64,000 bases of DNA from Allorhodopirellula solitaria (lineage in GTDB: Bacteria > Planctomycetota > Planctomycetia > Pirellulales > Pirellulaceae). The translations under genes were made by a program, and so were the position numbers. Below are positions 56,414 to 64,000 of the stretch, piece by piece. How positions within the stretch are numbered: position 1 is the stretch's first letter; each line of letters begins with the position of its first letter. The notes under the pieces were generated by a model, which was not told the DNA's origin, made no database searches, and saw only the letters and a program-made list of their open reading frames with translations. The stretch spans positions 27,863-91,862 of the forward strand of contig NZ_SJPK01000006.1 of NCBI RefSeq assembly GCF_007859855.1, in the 5' to 3' direction.

Positions 56414-56863
56414 ATGGAAACTGAAACCAAGGCGATGTCAACCAAGGAATTGTCCGTCGCGGTTTCTTCCTTGCTCGAACAAGAAGAAGCCCGAGCGGAG
56501 CGCGCACGCCACCGGCGCCGGCGGCGTATTCGCAGGGATCGCGAGCAAACCCGTGCCAGGACGATTCAGTTGGCACATTCGGTCGAATTGATCAAGTGGT
56601 ACCAATTCGGGATCTCACTGGTAATGACGATCACCCTGATCATCTTAGTCGTGGTCGTTTGGAAAATCGGCAATGAAGCCGAGCGAATTAAAGGTGAGGT
56701 TCAGCAGGTCAGAGCGAAAGCCGAGAATATTGTCGACGGCATCGAGCGTGAAGCGGATTCGATTCGAGACAAGCTGCAGCGGCCGCTGCAGACCATCGGA
56801 GGAGCCGTCGGAGGCCAATTGGGACACAGCCTCGGCAAAGCGATGGGCGTTGACGAGGAATAG
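56414..56863 (+). CDS. Small membrane protein with basic and coiled-coil segments
   Basis: A 149-residue protein. ATG 56414 is chosen because AGGAA lies six bases upstream; the frame is open to 56234, but that part looks non-coding. The N-terminal 60 residues hold an Arg-rich stretch (RARHRRRRRIRRDREQTRAR). One membrane helix follows (about 65-87, FGISLVMTITLIILVVVVW), then a coiled-coil-like region (GNEAERIKGEVQQVRAKAENI) and a short Gly-rich tail. The function is unknown. It may be an inner-membrane anchor. Confidence 0.65.
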   Translation: METETKAMSTKELSVAVSSLLEQEEARAERARHRRRRRIRRDREQTRARTIQLAHSVELIKWYQFGISLVMTITLIILVVVVWKIGNEAERIKGEVQQVRAKAENIVDGIEREADSIRDKLQRPLQTIGGAVGGQLGHSLGKAMGVDEE

Positions 56864-57596
56864 GGGCCCGCAAGCAATGGAGTGCCGGACGGCGTACCAG
56901 ATCCAGTTGCAATCGGTGTGCACGCACCAGCCGCGCTGCACGGGATTCGGAGTGGCTCTCAATTCCCGAGCAGCTCAAAGACGGGCTTCGCGTGCTACCG
57001 GCTCACTTCGAAGTCGGCAGTATCTTCTTCAGCTGTGCCTTGGCCCGGTTGATCTGCGAGATGATCGCTTGACGCTCCTTCGCATCGGCTGCCTTCAACT
57101 TGCCATCGAGTGATTGAATCTGCCGATTGAGCGACTCGCTGTACCCAGTCGTAGCTGCTTTCTTCAGGCCGGTCAGCCAACGGCAAGCCGCGCCGAATGA
57201 ACTGCCAGCCCGAAGGGGGACACAACGTCTGATGTGTCCCCCTTCAGGCTAGCATGCGAGAACAAAAATTGCGCCCACGCTACGACGGGGGCAGCGCGGG
57301 CAATTCAATCGTCGCCGCTGGGCAGGCCGAACCGCACCTTCGATTCCCGATAGAAACCGACATACGGTGTTGACTTCGTCCTGCCTCAGCGAAACGAACG
57401 CGCGTTGGAAAGAGCAACGCTTAGGACAGAGCCTCGGAAATCAGTTCACCAGCTTAGTTAAGCTTGGCTTTTCGTTCCGCAAGATCGGCTTTGAGTTCAT
57501 CGCGACGCTTTTCGAACTTCGCTTAGCCCATCAGAACGTCGGTGTAAGCGCTGATATTGTAATTGTCGCTGCATCGTTGCGGGTATCGAGCGGTTT
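56864..57596. other. Region of decayed gene fragments
   Basis: No complete gene. On minus, an open frame 57003-57248 without a start ends in SYSESLNRQIQSLDGKLKA-type coiled coil (NRQIQSLDGKLKAADAKE, then QINRAKAQLKKILPTSK). A second minus fragment at about 57454-57516 ends KFEKRRDELKADLAERKAKLN. Both look like C-termini of small coiled-coil proteins that lost their 5' ends. A strong palindrome lies between them at 57212-57245. Confidence 0.5.
57212..57245. terminator. 13-bp perfect-stem hairpin
   Basis: GAAGGGGGACACA (57212-57224) pairs perfectly with TGTGTCCCCCTTC (57233-57245) around an eight-base loop. A further four pairs (AGCC/GGCT) extend it after one mismatch. No T-run follows on either strand. 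It may be a factor-independent pause or a mobile palindrome and is listed as terminator-like. Confidence 0.5.
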
Positions 57597-57899
57597 GTGG
57601 CCAACCGCGTGACCAAGCCGTTCGTTCTCGAAGCGCTGCTCGACCAGACCGGTCTGCGAGAGAGGGCCATGCAGAGATTCTGCAAGGAGGTCTATGGACT
57701 GAGTCCGAAACAGTTGTTTGGTGTTACTCGATTGAATCGGGTCCGCCGGGAACTGTTGCAACGTGACGATCGATCGACATCGATTCGAACTCTCGCCGAG
57801 AAATGGGGTGTCGCCCATCTGGGACGCTTCTCTGCAGACTACCGCAAGCTATTCGGTGAACTACCCCATGAGACATTTCAGCGTCATAGCGACAGTTAA
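57597..57899 (+). pseudogene. Truncated AraC-type regulator (DNA-binding domain only)
   Basis: About 100 residues that match the two helix-turn-helix units of an AraC/XylS regulator: RERAMQRFCKEVYGLSPKQLFGVTRLNRVRREL (in parts), then STSIRTLAEKWGVAHLGRFSADYRKLFGELPHETFQR. The N-terminal sensing domain of 150-200 residues is absent: the frame closes at 57552, and a GTG at 57597 is the only plausible start. It may be a remnant of a deleted gene or a stand-alone DNA-binding protein. Its place in a decayed region favours a remnant. Confidence 0.6.
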
Positions 57900-58116
57900 G
57901 CAACACACGATGAATCAGTGTCGGTTTTCGTATTGGACGAGGCGACGAGTCCTGCGACTGCGGAACTGGTCGCCTCGTCCACTACGACAGAAATTGTCGT
58001 GCGTTGCTGAGGAACTCAATTGGTCCCCACGATTGTGAGCAGTGCGTTCGTCCCTTAGCCTTGAAGCTCCCCACCAGTCGATTGGTTCGAGACACGCTAA
58101 AAGGAAATGCATTGCA

Positions 58117-59787
58117 ATGAAGAATGGTAGCTTGAGAACGCTGTGCCTCTGGTTGGTGATTGTTTGGCTCGGCAGCGGTCTATCCGCGTCGATGACCTCG
58201 GCGGCGGACAGTGATGCTGCCGCCGAACCGAGCTACACCGCCCACACCACGATCAATCCGGCCATTCCGCTGGACCAATTGAAGGTGATGGTCAAACCGT
58301 TGACCAAGTCCGAATTGCAGGTGGAATCGGACGCTTGGTTCAAATTGCTGCGTGCCAAGGCTCGTGAGATCGCCGCCGTGCGAATGGGTGTCAAAAAAGC
58401 CAACGAAGCCTTGGACGCCGATGACGATGAGGCGGCCAAGAATTCCCTGGAAGTCGCTGAGTCGATTACCAGTACAGTCGCCGACGTCTCCCGTGAAGAA
58501 GAGGAAGAGGTGACCGCAGCCGCTCGGGAAAAACTGGGGGTCGACGATGTACCCATCGAGAATGAAGCCGACAGCGACGTCGACCCGGACGATGCCGATG
58601 CGGACGCCGATGCGGGGGGCTCCGACGCTGGAGACTCGGACACTGGAGACTCGGACGCTGGAACTGCCGATTCCGCTGAACCGGCAGCCTCCGCTGAGCC
58701 TAACCTGGATTCCATTGACGACCAGGGCGACCAAGAGAGCGAAGTTGTTTCGCAAACCCAGGGGGCCGCCAGTGAATTGAAGGACGAGATGCTGAGCAGC
58801 GTCACGGAACTGCAAGATCAGCGGACGGCGTTGAGTGACCGCTTGGATGTCGTTCTCGATTCGCTCGAGGCCAAAGGTGGCGACGTCTCGGAGTATCGCA
58901 CCTATTCCGCCGCGGTCTCGGGCATCGATTTGGATACCTCCGATGCCGCTGCGGCCTGGGCCGGCATCGTCGGTTGGCTGACGTCCAAGGAAGGAGGTCA
59001 GCGATTCGCATGGAATCTCGGTCGATTCTTGTTGATCCTGCTGATTACCTACTTCGTCGCCAAGATTATCGCCGCGATCGTCAACTGGCTGCTCGAGCGG
59101 AAACTCACGCTCAGCCAACTCGCCGAGCGGTTGATCGCTAGCATGATCAAGAATGTGGTGATGCTGGTGGGCTTTGCGATCGCGTTGACCGCTCTGGAGG
59201 TGGACATCACGCCCGTCCTGGCCGCGATTGGGGCGACGGGATTGGTCGTTGGTTTGGCCCTGCAGGGTACACTCAGCAATTTCGCCAGTGGATTGATGAT
59301 CTTGATCAATCGGCCTTTTGATGTTGGCAATGTCGTCAGCGCGGGGGGCATCACCGGAACGATAGCGCAAATGAATCTTGTCTCGACGACGTTTCGGACC
59401 TTTGACAATCAAACGATACACGTTCCCAACAATGAGATTTGGAACAACGTGATCACCAACATCACGGCCAACCCCACCCGCCGCGTTGATTTGGAGTTTG
59501 GGATTGGATACGACGACGATTTTGAACAAGCCGAGAATCTGATTAAGGAGGTCTTGGAGGCCCATGCTCTGGTCCTGAGCGATCCCGAACCTGTGGTCGT
59601 GACGCATGAACTCGCCGATTCGTCGGTCAATATCGTCTGTCGTCCCTGGGCCAAGACGACTGATTGGTGGCAGGTGAAGACGGAGGTGACCCGGGAGGTC
59701 AAACGCAAGTTCGATCAAGCCGGCATTTCGTTCCCCTATCCGCAGCAGGACGTGCACTTCTACGGCTCGGCGCCGACGTCTGAGTAG
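58117..59787 (+). CDS. MscS-type mechanosensitive channel, copy 1
   Basis: A 556-residue channel. ATG 58117 gives a signal peptide (MKNGSLRTLCLWLVIVWLGS, cleaved near TSAAD). A periplasmic domain of about 270 residues follows, with helical parts and a very acidic Asp/Ala/Gly-rich insert (around DSDTGDSDAGTAD). Membrane helices lie at about 300-400. The pore-lining helix motif is AAIGATGLVVGLALQGTLSNFASG, followed by the MscS beta domain (RPFDVGNVV, TFDNQTIHVPNNEIWNNVI) and an alpha-beta C-terminus. It releases solutes under hypo-osmotic shock. It is a tandem paralog of the gene at 60098, with almost identical DNA in the pore region. Confidence 0.92.
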   Translation: MKNGSLRTLCLWLVIVWLGSGLSASMTSAADSDAAAEPSYTAHTTINPAIPLDQLKVMVKPLTKSELQVESDAWFKLLRAKAREIAAVRMGVKKANEALDADDDEAAKNSLEVAESITSTVADVSREEEEEVTAAAREKLGVDDVPIENEADSDVDPDDADADADAGGSDAGDSDTGDSDAGTADSAEPAASAEPNLDSIDDQGDQESEVVSQTQGAASELKDEMLSSVTELQDQRTALSDRLDVVLDSLEAKGGDVSEYRTYSAAVSGIDLDTSDAAAAWAGIVGWLTSKEGGQRFAWNLGRFLLILLITYFVAKIIAAIVNWLLERKLTLSQLAERLIASMIKNVVMLVGFAIALTALEVDITPVLAAIGATGLVVGLALQGTLSNFASGLMILINRPFDVGNVVSAGGITGTIAQMNLVSTTFRTFDNQTIHVPNNEIWNNVITNITANPTRRVDLEFGIGYDDDFEQAENLIKEVLEAHALVLSDPEPVVVTHELADSSVNIVCRPWAKTTDWWQVKTEVTREVKRKFDQAGISFPYPQQDVHFYGSAPTSE

Positions 59788-60097
59788 CGAACGAACGGCC
59801 GACATGCCGATCCGGCATGGACGTTGTCGAAAAATCGACTTCGCAGCCCCACTGCGTGACCGACGGAGACACCGAGGCAATCCCCCGCCGAATTCGCGAG
59901 ATATCGATCACCTGCGACGCGTTGTCGCAGACCGCCGCGATCGATCGACAAGCTTCCTCAGCGGTCGTCCTGCGGCTGAGCTTTTCACGAAACGGCTACT
60001 GCTGGCACAGCCGATTGTGATCAATGATTCCGTCCCGTAGCCTTGGAGCTCCCCACCAGTCGATCGATTCAAGACACGCTTTAACGGATGCAATGAA
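59788..60097. other. Spacer between MscS copies; duplicated leader
   Basis: The last 70 or so bases before the second gene repeat the leader of the first: both carry the string AGCTCCCCACCAGTCGAT, then GACACGCT, and both begin ATGAAGAATGGTAGC. The duplication therefore included the leader. The rest (59788-60025) holds no recognisable gene. Confidence 0.7.
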
Positions 60098-61774
60098 ATG
60101 AAGAATGGTAGCTCGAGAAATCTGTGCCTCTGGCTGTTGGTGGTTTGGCTCGGCGGCGGCCTGTCCGCGTCGATGGCCCTGGCGGCAGAAGGTGATGCTG
60201 CGACCGAATCCACTTACACCGCCCACACGACGATCAATCCGGCCATCCCGTTGGACCAGTTGAAGGTGATGGTCAAACCGTTGACGAGATCCGAATTGCA
60301 GGTGGAATCGGACGCCTGGTTCAAATTGCTGCGTTCGAAGGCTCGCGAAATCGCCGCCGTGCGGATGGGGGTGAAGAAGGCGAACGAAGCCTTGAATGCG
60401 AAGGACGATCAGGCCGCAAAAAGCTCACTCAAGGTCGCTGAATCGATTACCAAGACCGCGACCGATCAAGCCAAGACGGAAGAGAAAGAGGTGACAGCGG
60501 CCGCCCAGGAAAACATGGGCGTTGAAGAGGTTGATGGCGATAGCCCATCCGACGAGGGAGCAGAGGCAGAAGCAGATGAAACCGCATCAGACGCCGTGTC
60601 CGCTGAGAGCGATACCGCCGGCGATGACACTGCGGGCGACGATACCACTGGCGATGACACCACTGGCGACGACACTGCTGGCACTGCCGAAACCGATCCG
60701 CAGGAGGCTGCCGAGGCCGCCGCTCGAACGGAAACGGTCAATACCGCGTCCAAACTCAAAGGGGATATGCTCACCAGCGTCACAGAGCTGCAAGATCAGC
60801 GGACGGTACTGAACGATCGGTTGAGAATTGTGCTCGATTCGCTCGAAGCCAAAGGTGGGGATGTTTCGGAGTACCGCACCTACTCCGCCGCGGTCTCGGG
60901 CATCGAACTGGACACTTCCGATGCGGCTTCTGCCTGGGCCGGTATCGTCGGTTGGCTGACGTCCAAGGAAGGCGGTCAGCGGCTGGCGTGGAATGTCGGT
61001 CGATTCGCATTGATCCTGCTCGTCACCTACTTCGTCGCCAAAATCATCGCCGCGATCGTCAACTGGCTGCTCGACCGAAAACTCAAACTCAGCCAACTCG
61101 CCGAGCGGTTGATCGCTAGCATGATCAAGAATGTGGTGATGCTGGTGGGCTTTGCGATCGCGTTGACCGCTCTGGAGGTGGACATCACGCCCGTCCTGGC
61201 CGCGATTGGGGCGACGGGATTGGTCGTTGGCTTGGCCCTGCAGGGTACGCTCAGCAATTTCGCCAGTGGATTGATGATCTTGATCAATCGGCCTTTTGAT
61301 GTTGGCAATGTCGTCAGCGCGGGGGGCATCACCGGAACGATAGCGCAAATGAATCTTGTCTCGACGACGTTTCGGACCTTTGACAATCAAACGATACACG
61401 TTCCCAACAATGAGATTTGGAACAACGTGATTACCAACATCACGGCCAACCCCACCCGCCGCGTTGATTTGGAGTTTGGGATTGGATACGACGACGATTT
61501 TGAGCAGGCTGAGGATCTGATCAAGCAGGTCTTGGACGCCAACGCTCTGGTCCTGAGCGATCCCCAACCGGTCGTCGTGACCCATGAACTCGCCGATTCG
61601 TCGGTCAATATCGTCTGTCGTCCCTGGGCCAAGACGACTGATTGGTGGCAGGTGAAGACGGAGGTGACCCGGGAGGTCAAACGCAAGTTCGATCAAGCCG
61701 GCATATCGATCCCCTACCCGCAACAGGACGTGCACTTCTACGGTTCGGCTGTGACGCCCGGTGGGAATGCCTGA
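60098..61774 (+). CDS. MscS-type mechanosensitive channel, copy 2
   Basis: A 558-residue tandem paralog of the preceding channel, with the same layout: signal peptide (cleaved near LAAEGD), periplasmic domain, acidic insert, membrane helices and MscS pore and beta domains. The acidic insert differs: it consists of repeats of the pattern GDDT(A/T)GDD. In contrast, the pore region at about 61090-61500 differs from copy 1 at only about three bases in 400. Which copy is the principal channel cannot be told. A C-terminal variation (SAVTPGGNA versus SAPTSE) marks the end of homology. The convergent PEP-CTERM gene follows after 19 bases. Confidence 0.92.
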   Translation: MKNGSSRNLCLWLLVVWLGGGLSASMALAAEGDAATESTYTAHTTINPAIPLDQLKVMVKPLTRSELQVESDAWFKLLRSKAREIAAVRMGVKKANEALNAKDDQAAKSSLKVAESITKTATDQAKTEEKEVTAAAQENMGVEEVDGDSPSDEGAEAEADETASDAVSAESDTAGDDTAGDDTTGDDTTGDDTAGTAETDPQEAAEAAARTETVNTASKLKGDMLTSVTELQDQRTVLNDRLRIVLDSLEAKGGDVSEYRTYSAAVSGIELDTSDAASAWAGIVGWLTSKEGGQRLAWNVGRFALILLVTYFVAKIIAAIVNWLLDRKLKLSQLAERLIASMIKNVVMLVGFAIALTALEVDITPVLAAIGATGLVVGLALQGTLSNFASGLMILINRPFDVGNVVSAGGITGTIAQMNLVSTTFRTFDNQTIHVPNNEIWNNVITNITANPTRRVDLEFGIGYDDDFEQAEDLIKQVLDANALVLSDPQPVVVTHELADSSVNIVCRPWAKTTDWWQVKTEVTREVKRKFDQAGISIPYPQQDVHFYGSAVTPGGNA

Positions 61775-61793
61775 GCTCGCGGCGATGCGGCTC

Positions 61794-62471
61794 TCAGGAG
61801 ATGACTCGTCGCTTCCGGCGACCGTAGACGTACGCGCCAGCGACGCCCAGCCCGCAAGCAACCAACGCGGATGGCTCGGGCACCGCCGCCACGCCATTGC
61901 TCGCGAAGAAGGTCCTCACGTCGTTGAATGCCACATTCGGTGCACCCCCGACAAAGTCCCAGAGCAGTGGGCCGTTTGGACCGCTGTAGCGGTTACTCGC
62001 CTGACTGGGAAGCAAAGATGGATCGAACGGTGAGATGGAGTTCACAGTGACGAGCGGGCCGTTGGAACTCCATTGGCCTGTATTTGCCCCAATCGTGAAA
62101 TCCAATGGATCCGCCAGCGAGATAAACTGCTGCTGCGGGTCACTCGGGTTATATCTTTCCAGCCTGATCCCGGTGACATTCGTCGACAGGGCGTTGGTGA
62201 CATTAGTTGACACTGGAGACGCACTGACGTCCGTCAATGTCAGCCGAGTTTGACCACCGCTGAATCCGCCCACGTTGGTAGCGGGAAGGAGGTCGGGTGC
62301 CGAGCTGTCGATGGAGAATTCGACCTGGTAATCGACGTTGTCGAAGTAGCTCGCCCCAATCGTGACCGACGTATTTCCGGTAAAAATGTAGGTCACCAGG
62401 GCAGCAGATGCAGGCGATAGGCCGCACGTCAGCGAGGCGATGACGACAGCAGCGACAATTCGGAGATTCAT
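61794..62471 (-). CDS. PEP-CTERM surface protein
   Basis: A 225-residue secreted protein. A signal peptide (MNLRIVAAVVIASLTCGLSP, cleaved near ASA) is followed by a beta-rich region of about 170 residues. The C-terminus is a PEP-CTERM sorting signal: VPEPSALVACGLGVAGAYVY then GRRKRRVIS, i.e. the PEP motif, a membrane helix and a basic tail. Such proteins are processed by exosortases and end up in the matrix or on the surface. The window also encodes an exosortase at 5950, a candidate processing enzyme. The body of the protein is not from a family I recognise. Confidence 0.87.
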   Translation of the reverse strand: MNLRIVAAVVIASLTCGLSPASAALVTYIFTGNTSVTIGASYFDNVDYQVEFSIDSSAPDLLPATNVGGFSGGQTRLTLTDVSASPVSTNVTNALSTNVTGIRLERYNPSDPQQQFISLADPLDFTIGANTGQWSSNGPLVTVNSISPFDPSLLPSQASNRYSGPNGPLLWDFVGGAPNVAFNDVRTFFASNGVAAVPEPSALVACGLGVAGAYVYGRRKRRVIS

Positions 62472-62725
62472 AGAGACTTCTTATACACGGAAGAAGACGT
62501 GCCAAGAATGGCAAACTTCCCAAACGAGGCATTTTACTATGGAGGAACGAATACGGCCAGCCAAAACCCACCCATCAGGTCAGGAAAGTGGCTTGTTGCG
62601 CCGAGACAGTGGGGGTTGGCTGACGATGAGTCCCTCAGGCATGTTTTTCGTCAGAAACTTGATCTCCCATTCGCGCTACGGCAAAAAAATCTGGACTTTT
62701 AGCTCGATTCGCTACCAAAGAGGCT

Positions 62726-62753
62726 TTGACAAGCGGCCAAAACTTCCTAAACT
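62726..62753 (+). promoter_or_regulatory. Promoter of the tRNA-Ile/tRNA-Ala unit
   Basis: TTGACA (62726-62731, perfect -35) and TAAACT (62748-62753, -10 with four of six consensus bases) are separated by 16 bases and lie 34 bases before the first base of tRNA-Ile. No other promoter-like pair is near. This supports transcription of the two tRNAs as a unit independent of rRNA. Confidence 0.6.
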
Positions 62754-62786
62754 TCGGCCCCGCTGGTCGCGAGGCCAGAAACACCC

Positions 62787-62860
62787 GGGCGTGTAGCTCA
62801 GTTGGTTAGAGCGCGTCGCTGATAACGACGAGGTCCCAGATTCGAGTTCTGGCACGCCCA
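62787..62860 (+). tRNA. tRNA-Ile (GAT)
   Basis: The acceptor stem is GGGCGTG (62787-62793) with CACGCCC (62853-62859), fully paired, and discriminator A at 62860. The D arm GCTCAGTTGGTTAGAGC and the T arm CCAGATTCGAGTTCTGG are standard. The anticodon loop CTGATAA places GAT as anticodon (isoleucine, AUC/AUU). CCA is not encoded. Confidence 0.95.
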
Positions 62861-62948
62861 CTAAAAAAGCTTCTAGCGAATAGCCACTAGCAATTAGCTT
62901 TGCGATGTCGTAAGCTAGCTGCAAGCCGGTCAAGGCAAACAGTTTTTC

Positions 62949-63021
62949 GGGGGTATAGCTCAGTTGGGAGAGCGCCTGCTTTGCAAGCAGGATGTCGTCG
63001 GTTCAAGTCCGTCTACCTCCA
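62949..63021 (+). tRNA. tRNA-Ala (TGC)
   Basis: The acceptor stem is GGGGGTA (62949-62955) with TACCTCC (63014-63020), one G-T pair, and discriminator A at 63021. The D arm GCTCAGTTGGGAGAGC and the anticodon loop TTTGCAA give anticodon TGC (alanine). The T arm holds GGTTCAAGTCC. CCA is not encoded. It follows tRNA-Ile by 88 bases, the Ile-Ala order usually seen in rRNA spacers, but here no rRNA is adjacent. Confidence 0.95.
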
Positions 63022-63025
63022 CTCG

Positions 63026-63062
63026 ATAGCCACGTGTCGATTTTCGGCACGTGGCTATTTTT
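63026..63062 (+). terminator. Rho-independent terminator after tRNA-Ala
   Basis: ATAGCCACGTG (63026-63036) pairs perfectly with CACGTGGCTAT (63048-63057 plus neighbours) and is followed by a run of T (63057-63062). This is a classical terminator, four bases after the tRNA-Ala discriminator base, which closes the tRNA unit. Confidence 0.85.
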
Positions 63063-64000
63063 ATGCGCCTGCACGCCTATTGGGTGGCGCGCTACCCTGG
63101 GACGAACCGTTTCTATAGAGCTCCGTCGGTTTGCGGATCTGCAACTACGGCTTGCACCGCGATCTCTTAACACCGCGACCACCCGCTCGACCGGCTGTCG
63201 ACTTGGTCGACGCTAGCACCGTCCTTGGTGAGCCCAGCGTTCTAAGTGTCCCAAAACAGGTCCGATCGGACAAAAACGCTCTCAATCGGCCCGAAAGCGA
63301 TCAAGCCAGGGAGTGCCGGGTGCCGAAACAGTATCTTCCTGGCCGCTTGCAGCACCTCGCTCGACCCCAAAGAGATGGCGGCTAGGAAAGATGGTGAAAA
63401 GCAAAAATTTCTGGCTAACTGCCCTTTCGGGGAGATCGCCGGAACAGTACCTTTCTCGCCGCGACGCCAAGAGATTATTCGTCTCCTGGATCGTCGAAAT
63501 GGAGCGAATCGCCTAGCGATCCGTTTCCGGAGCAAAGGAGAAAACAGCGGTTGAGAAAAACTTTCAGGCTTTGCCTCGAAGTCGACTTGACGCCCGGCGA
63601 CGGGACGCTATTCTTCTCAACCCGCAGCCAAGAAACGGCTCGCGAGCCTTACCGCTCGCCAACGTTTTCACTGCGGGGTCAAGTGAAACTTGAATGAAAA
63701 CTTTTTTAAGATTTCATTCAGCCTTCCGCTTGACGCGAAGTTAGCGAGTCGCTAACTTCTCCGCTCGCTCGAAAACGACCGGCCGAGATCACCTCGCTCA
63801 GAGGAATAAAACGATCTCGGCCGGCTGTCTTCGGGCAGCGACTCGCCGGTCGATTGCGAAAGCGATTCATTGGCGAAACTGATTTTTGACAATTTGGTTG
63901 TTTGGTAGTTGGCATCTGAAAAGAGCACCATATGTGAATGGAAGCTGGCCTTTTTCCGGGGTTCAGCGGATGTTCACAAGGTAATTTTATAAAAGTTCTT
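63063..64000. other. Gene-free, hairpin-rich end of window
   Basis: No recognisable gene in nearly a kilobase; the open frames on either strand look like noise. Between 63660 and 63830 four inverted repeats follow one another: TTTCAC/GTGAAA (63666-63688), TGAATGAAA/TTTCATTCA (63691-63720), GAAGTTAGCGA/TCGCTAACTTC (63737-63759) and CCGGCCGAGATC/GATCTCGGCCGG (63779-63824). The sequence from about 63880 is A/T-rich. It could be a structured leader of a gene or RNA beyond the window. Confidence 0.5.

Noticed and set aside
58180..59880. 566-codon frame antisense to MscS copy 1, with a similar one at 60587-61897
   Set aside because: Their mutual similarity merely reflects the duplicated channel genes on the other strand.
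63131..63554. Overlapping small frames after the tRNA genes
   Set aside because: Several frames on both strands are equally open, none has recognisable content or a ribosome binding site.

Overview
The window looks like a chromosomal segment of a marine planctomycete close to Rhodopirellula (Pirellulaceae). The evidence is two intact DUF1559 prepilin-like proteins and one broken one, an exosortase with a PEP-CTERM protein, a Cys-type sulfatase, two Gfo/Idh/MocA oxidoreductases, PQQ-propeller and ThuA secreted proteins, a DUF4912 protein, and scattered informational genes. This placement is inference from gene content. No phage, integrase, plasmid, CRISPR array or rRNA gene was found.

Layout. 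1-2.9 kb: pyrH-frr-zinc-ribbon membrane protein (minus strand). 3.2-12.3 kb: an exopolysaccharide/exosortase locus, with a BY-kinase chain-length protein, exosortase and TPR protein on plus, facing a sigma-54 response regulator and histidine kinase on minus. 12.4-15.3 kb: ThuA, DUF4912 and AtpZ-like proteins. 15.4-17.9 kb: a canonical PilT-type ATPase followed directly by a GspE/PilB-like protein that has lost its ATPase motifs. 18-22.6 kb: a MITE-like element, a class III nucleotidyl cyclase, a broken REP-type transposase and a secreted FAD oxidoreductase. 23-28.4 kb: epimerase, MFS transporter and hydrolase on minus, then thpR-tsaD on plus. 28.4-33.7 kb: a second MITE-like copy, a duplicated gene-end/hairpin array, three secreted or exported proteins, and a tandem array of exactly eleven 77-bp units. 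33.8-40 kb: prepilin peptidase, cutA, a candidate replication origin with two perfect DnaA boxes, dnaN-dciA-hisF, purH. 40-45.4 kb: DUF1559 proteins paired with tiny lipoproteins, and a membrane alpha/beta hydrolase. 45.4-47.4 kb: rplM-rpsI-infA, a 32-residue basic protein resembling ribosomal protein bL37, and a FabZ-like dehydratase. 47.6-56.9 kb: Gfo/Idh, a 90-bp repeat array, radical SAM, AcuI-like reductase, a DUF1559 pseudogene, a sulfatase and a secreted propeller. 56.9-57.9 kb: a gene graveyard. 58-61.8 kb: a tandem pair of MscS-type channels with near-identical cores. 61.8-64 kb: a PEP-CTERM protein, a tRNA-Ile/tRNA-Ala unit with its own promoter and terminator, and a gene-free hairpin-rich end.

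Functional links. The autokinase, exosortase, TPR protein and two-component pair match the components of PEP-CTERM/exopolysaccharide loci, and a candidate substrate is encoded at 61.8 kb. PilT, the pseudo-ATPase, the prepilin peptidase and the DUF1559 prepilin-like proteins could all belong to one type IV filament or secretion machine, but they are dispersed. The dnaN-dciA region with DnaA boxes is the best origin candidate. Most of the unusual content is non-coding: two families of structured tandem repeats, a MITE-like pair, duplicated hairpins and short palindromes sharing an 18-base core.
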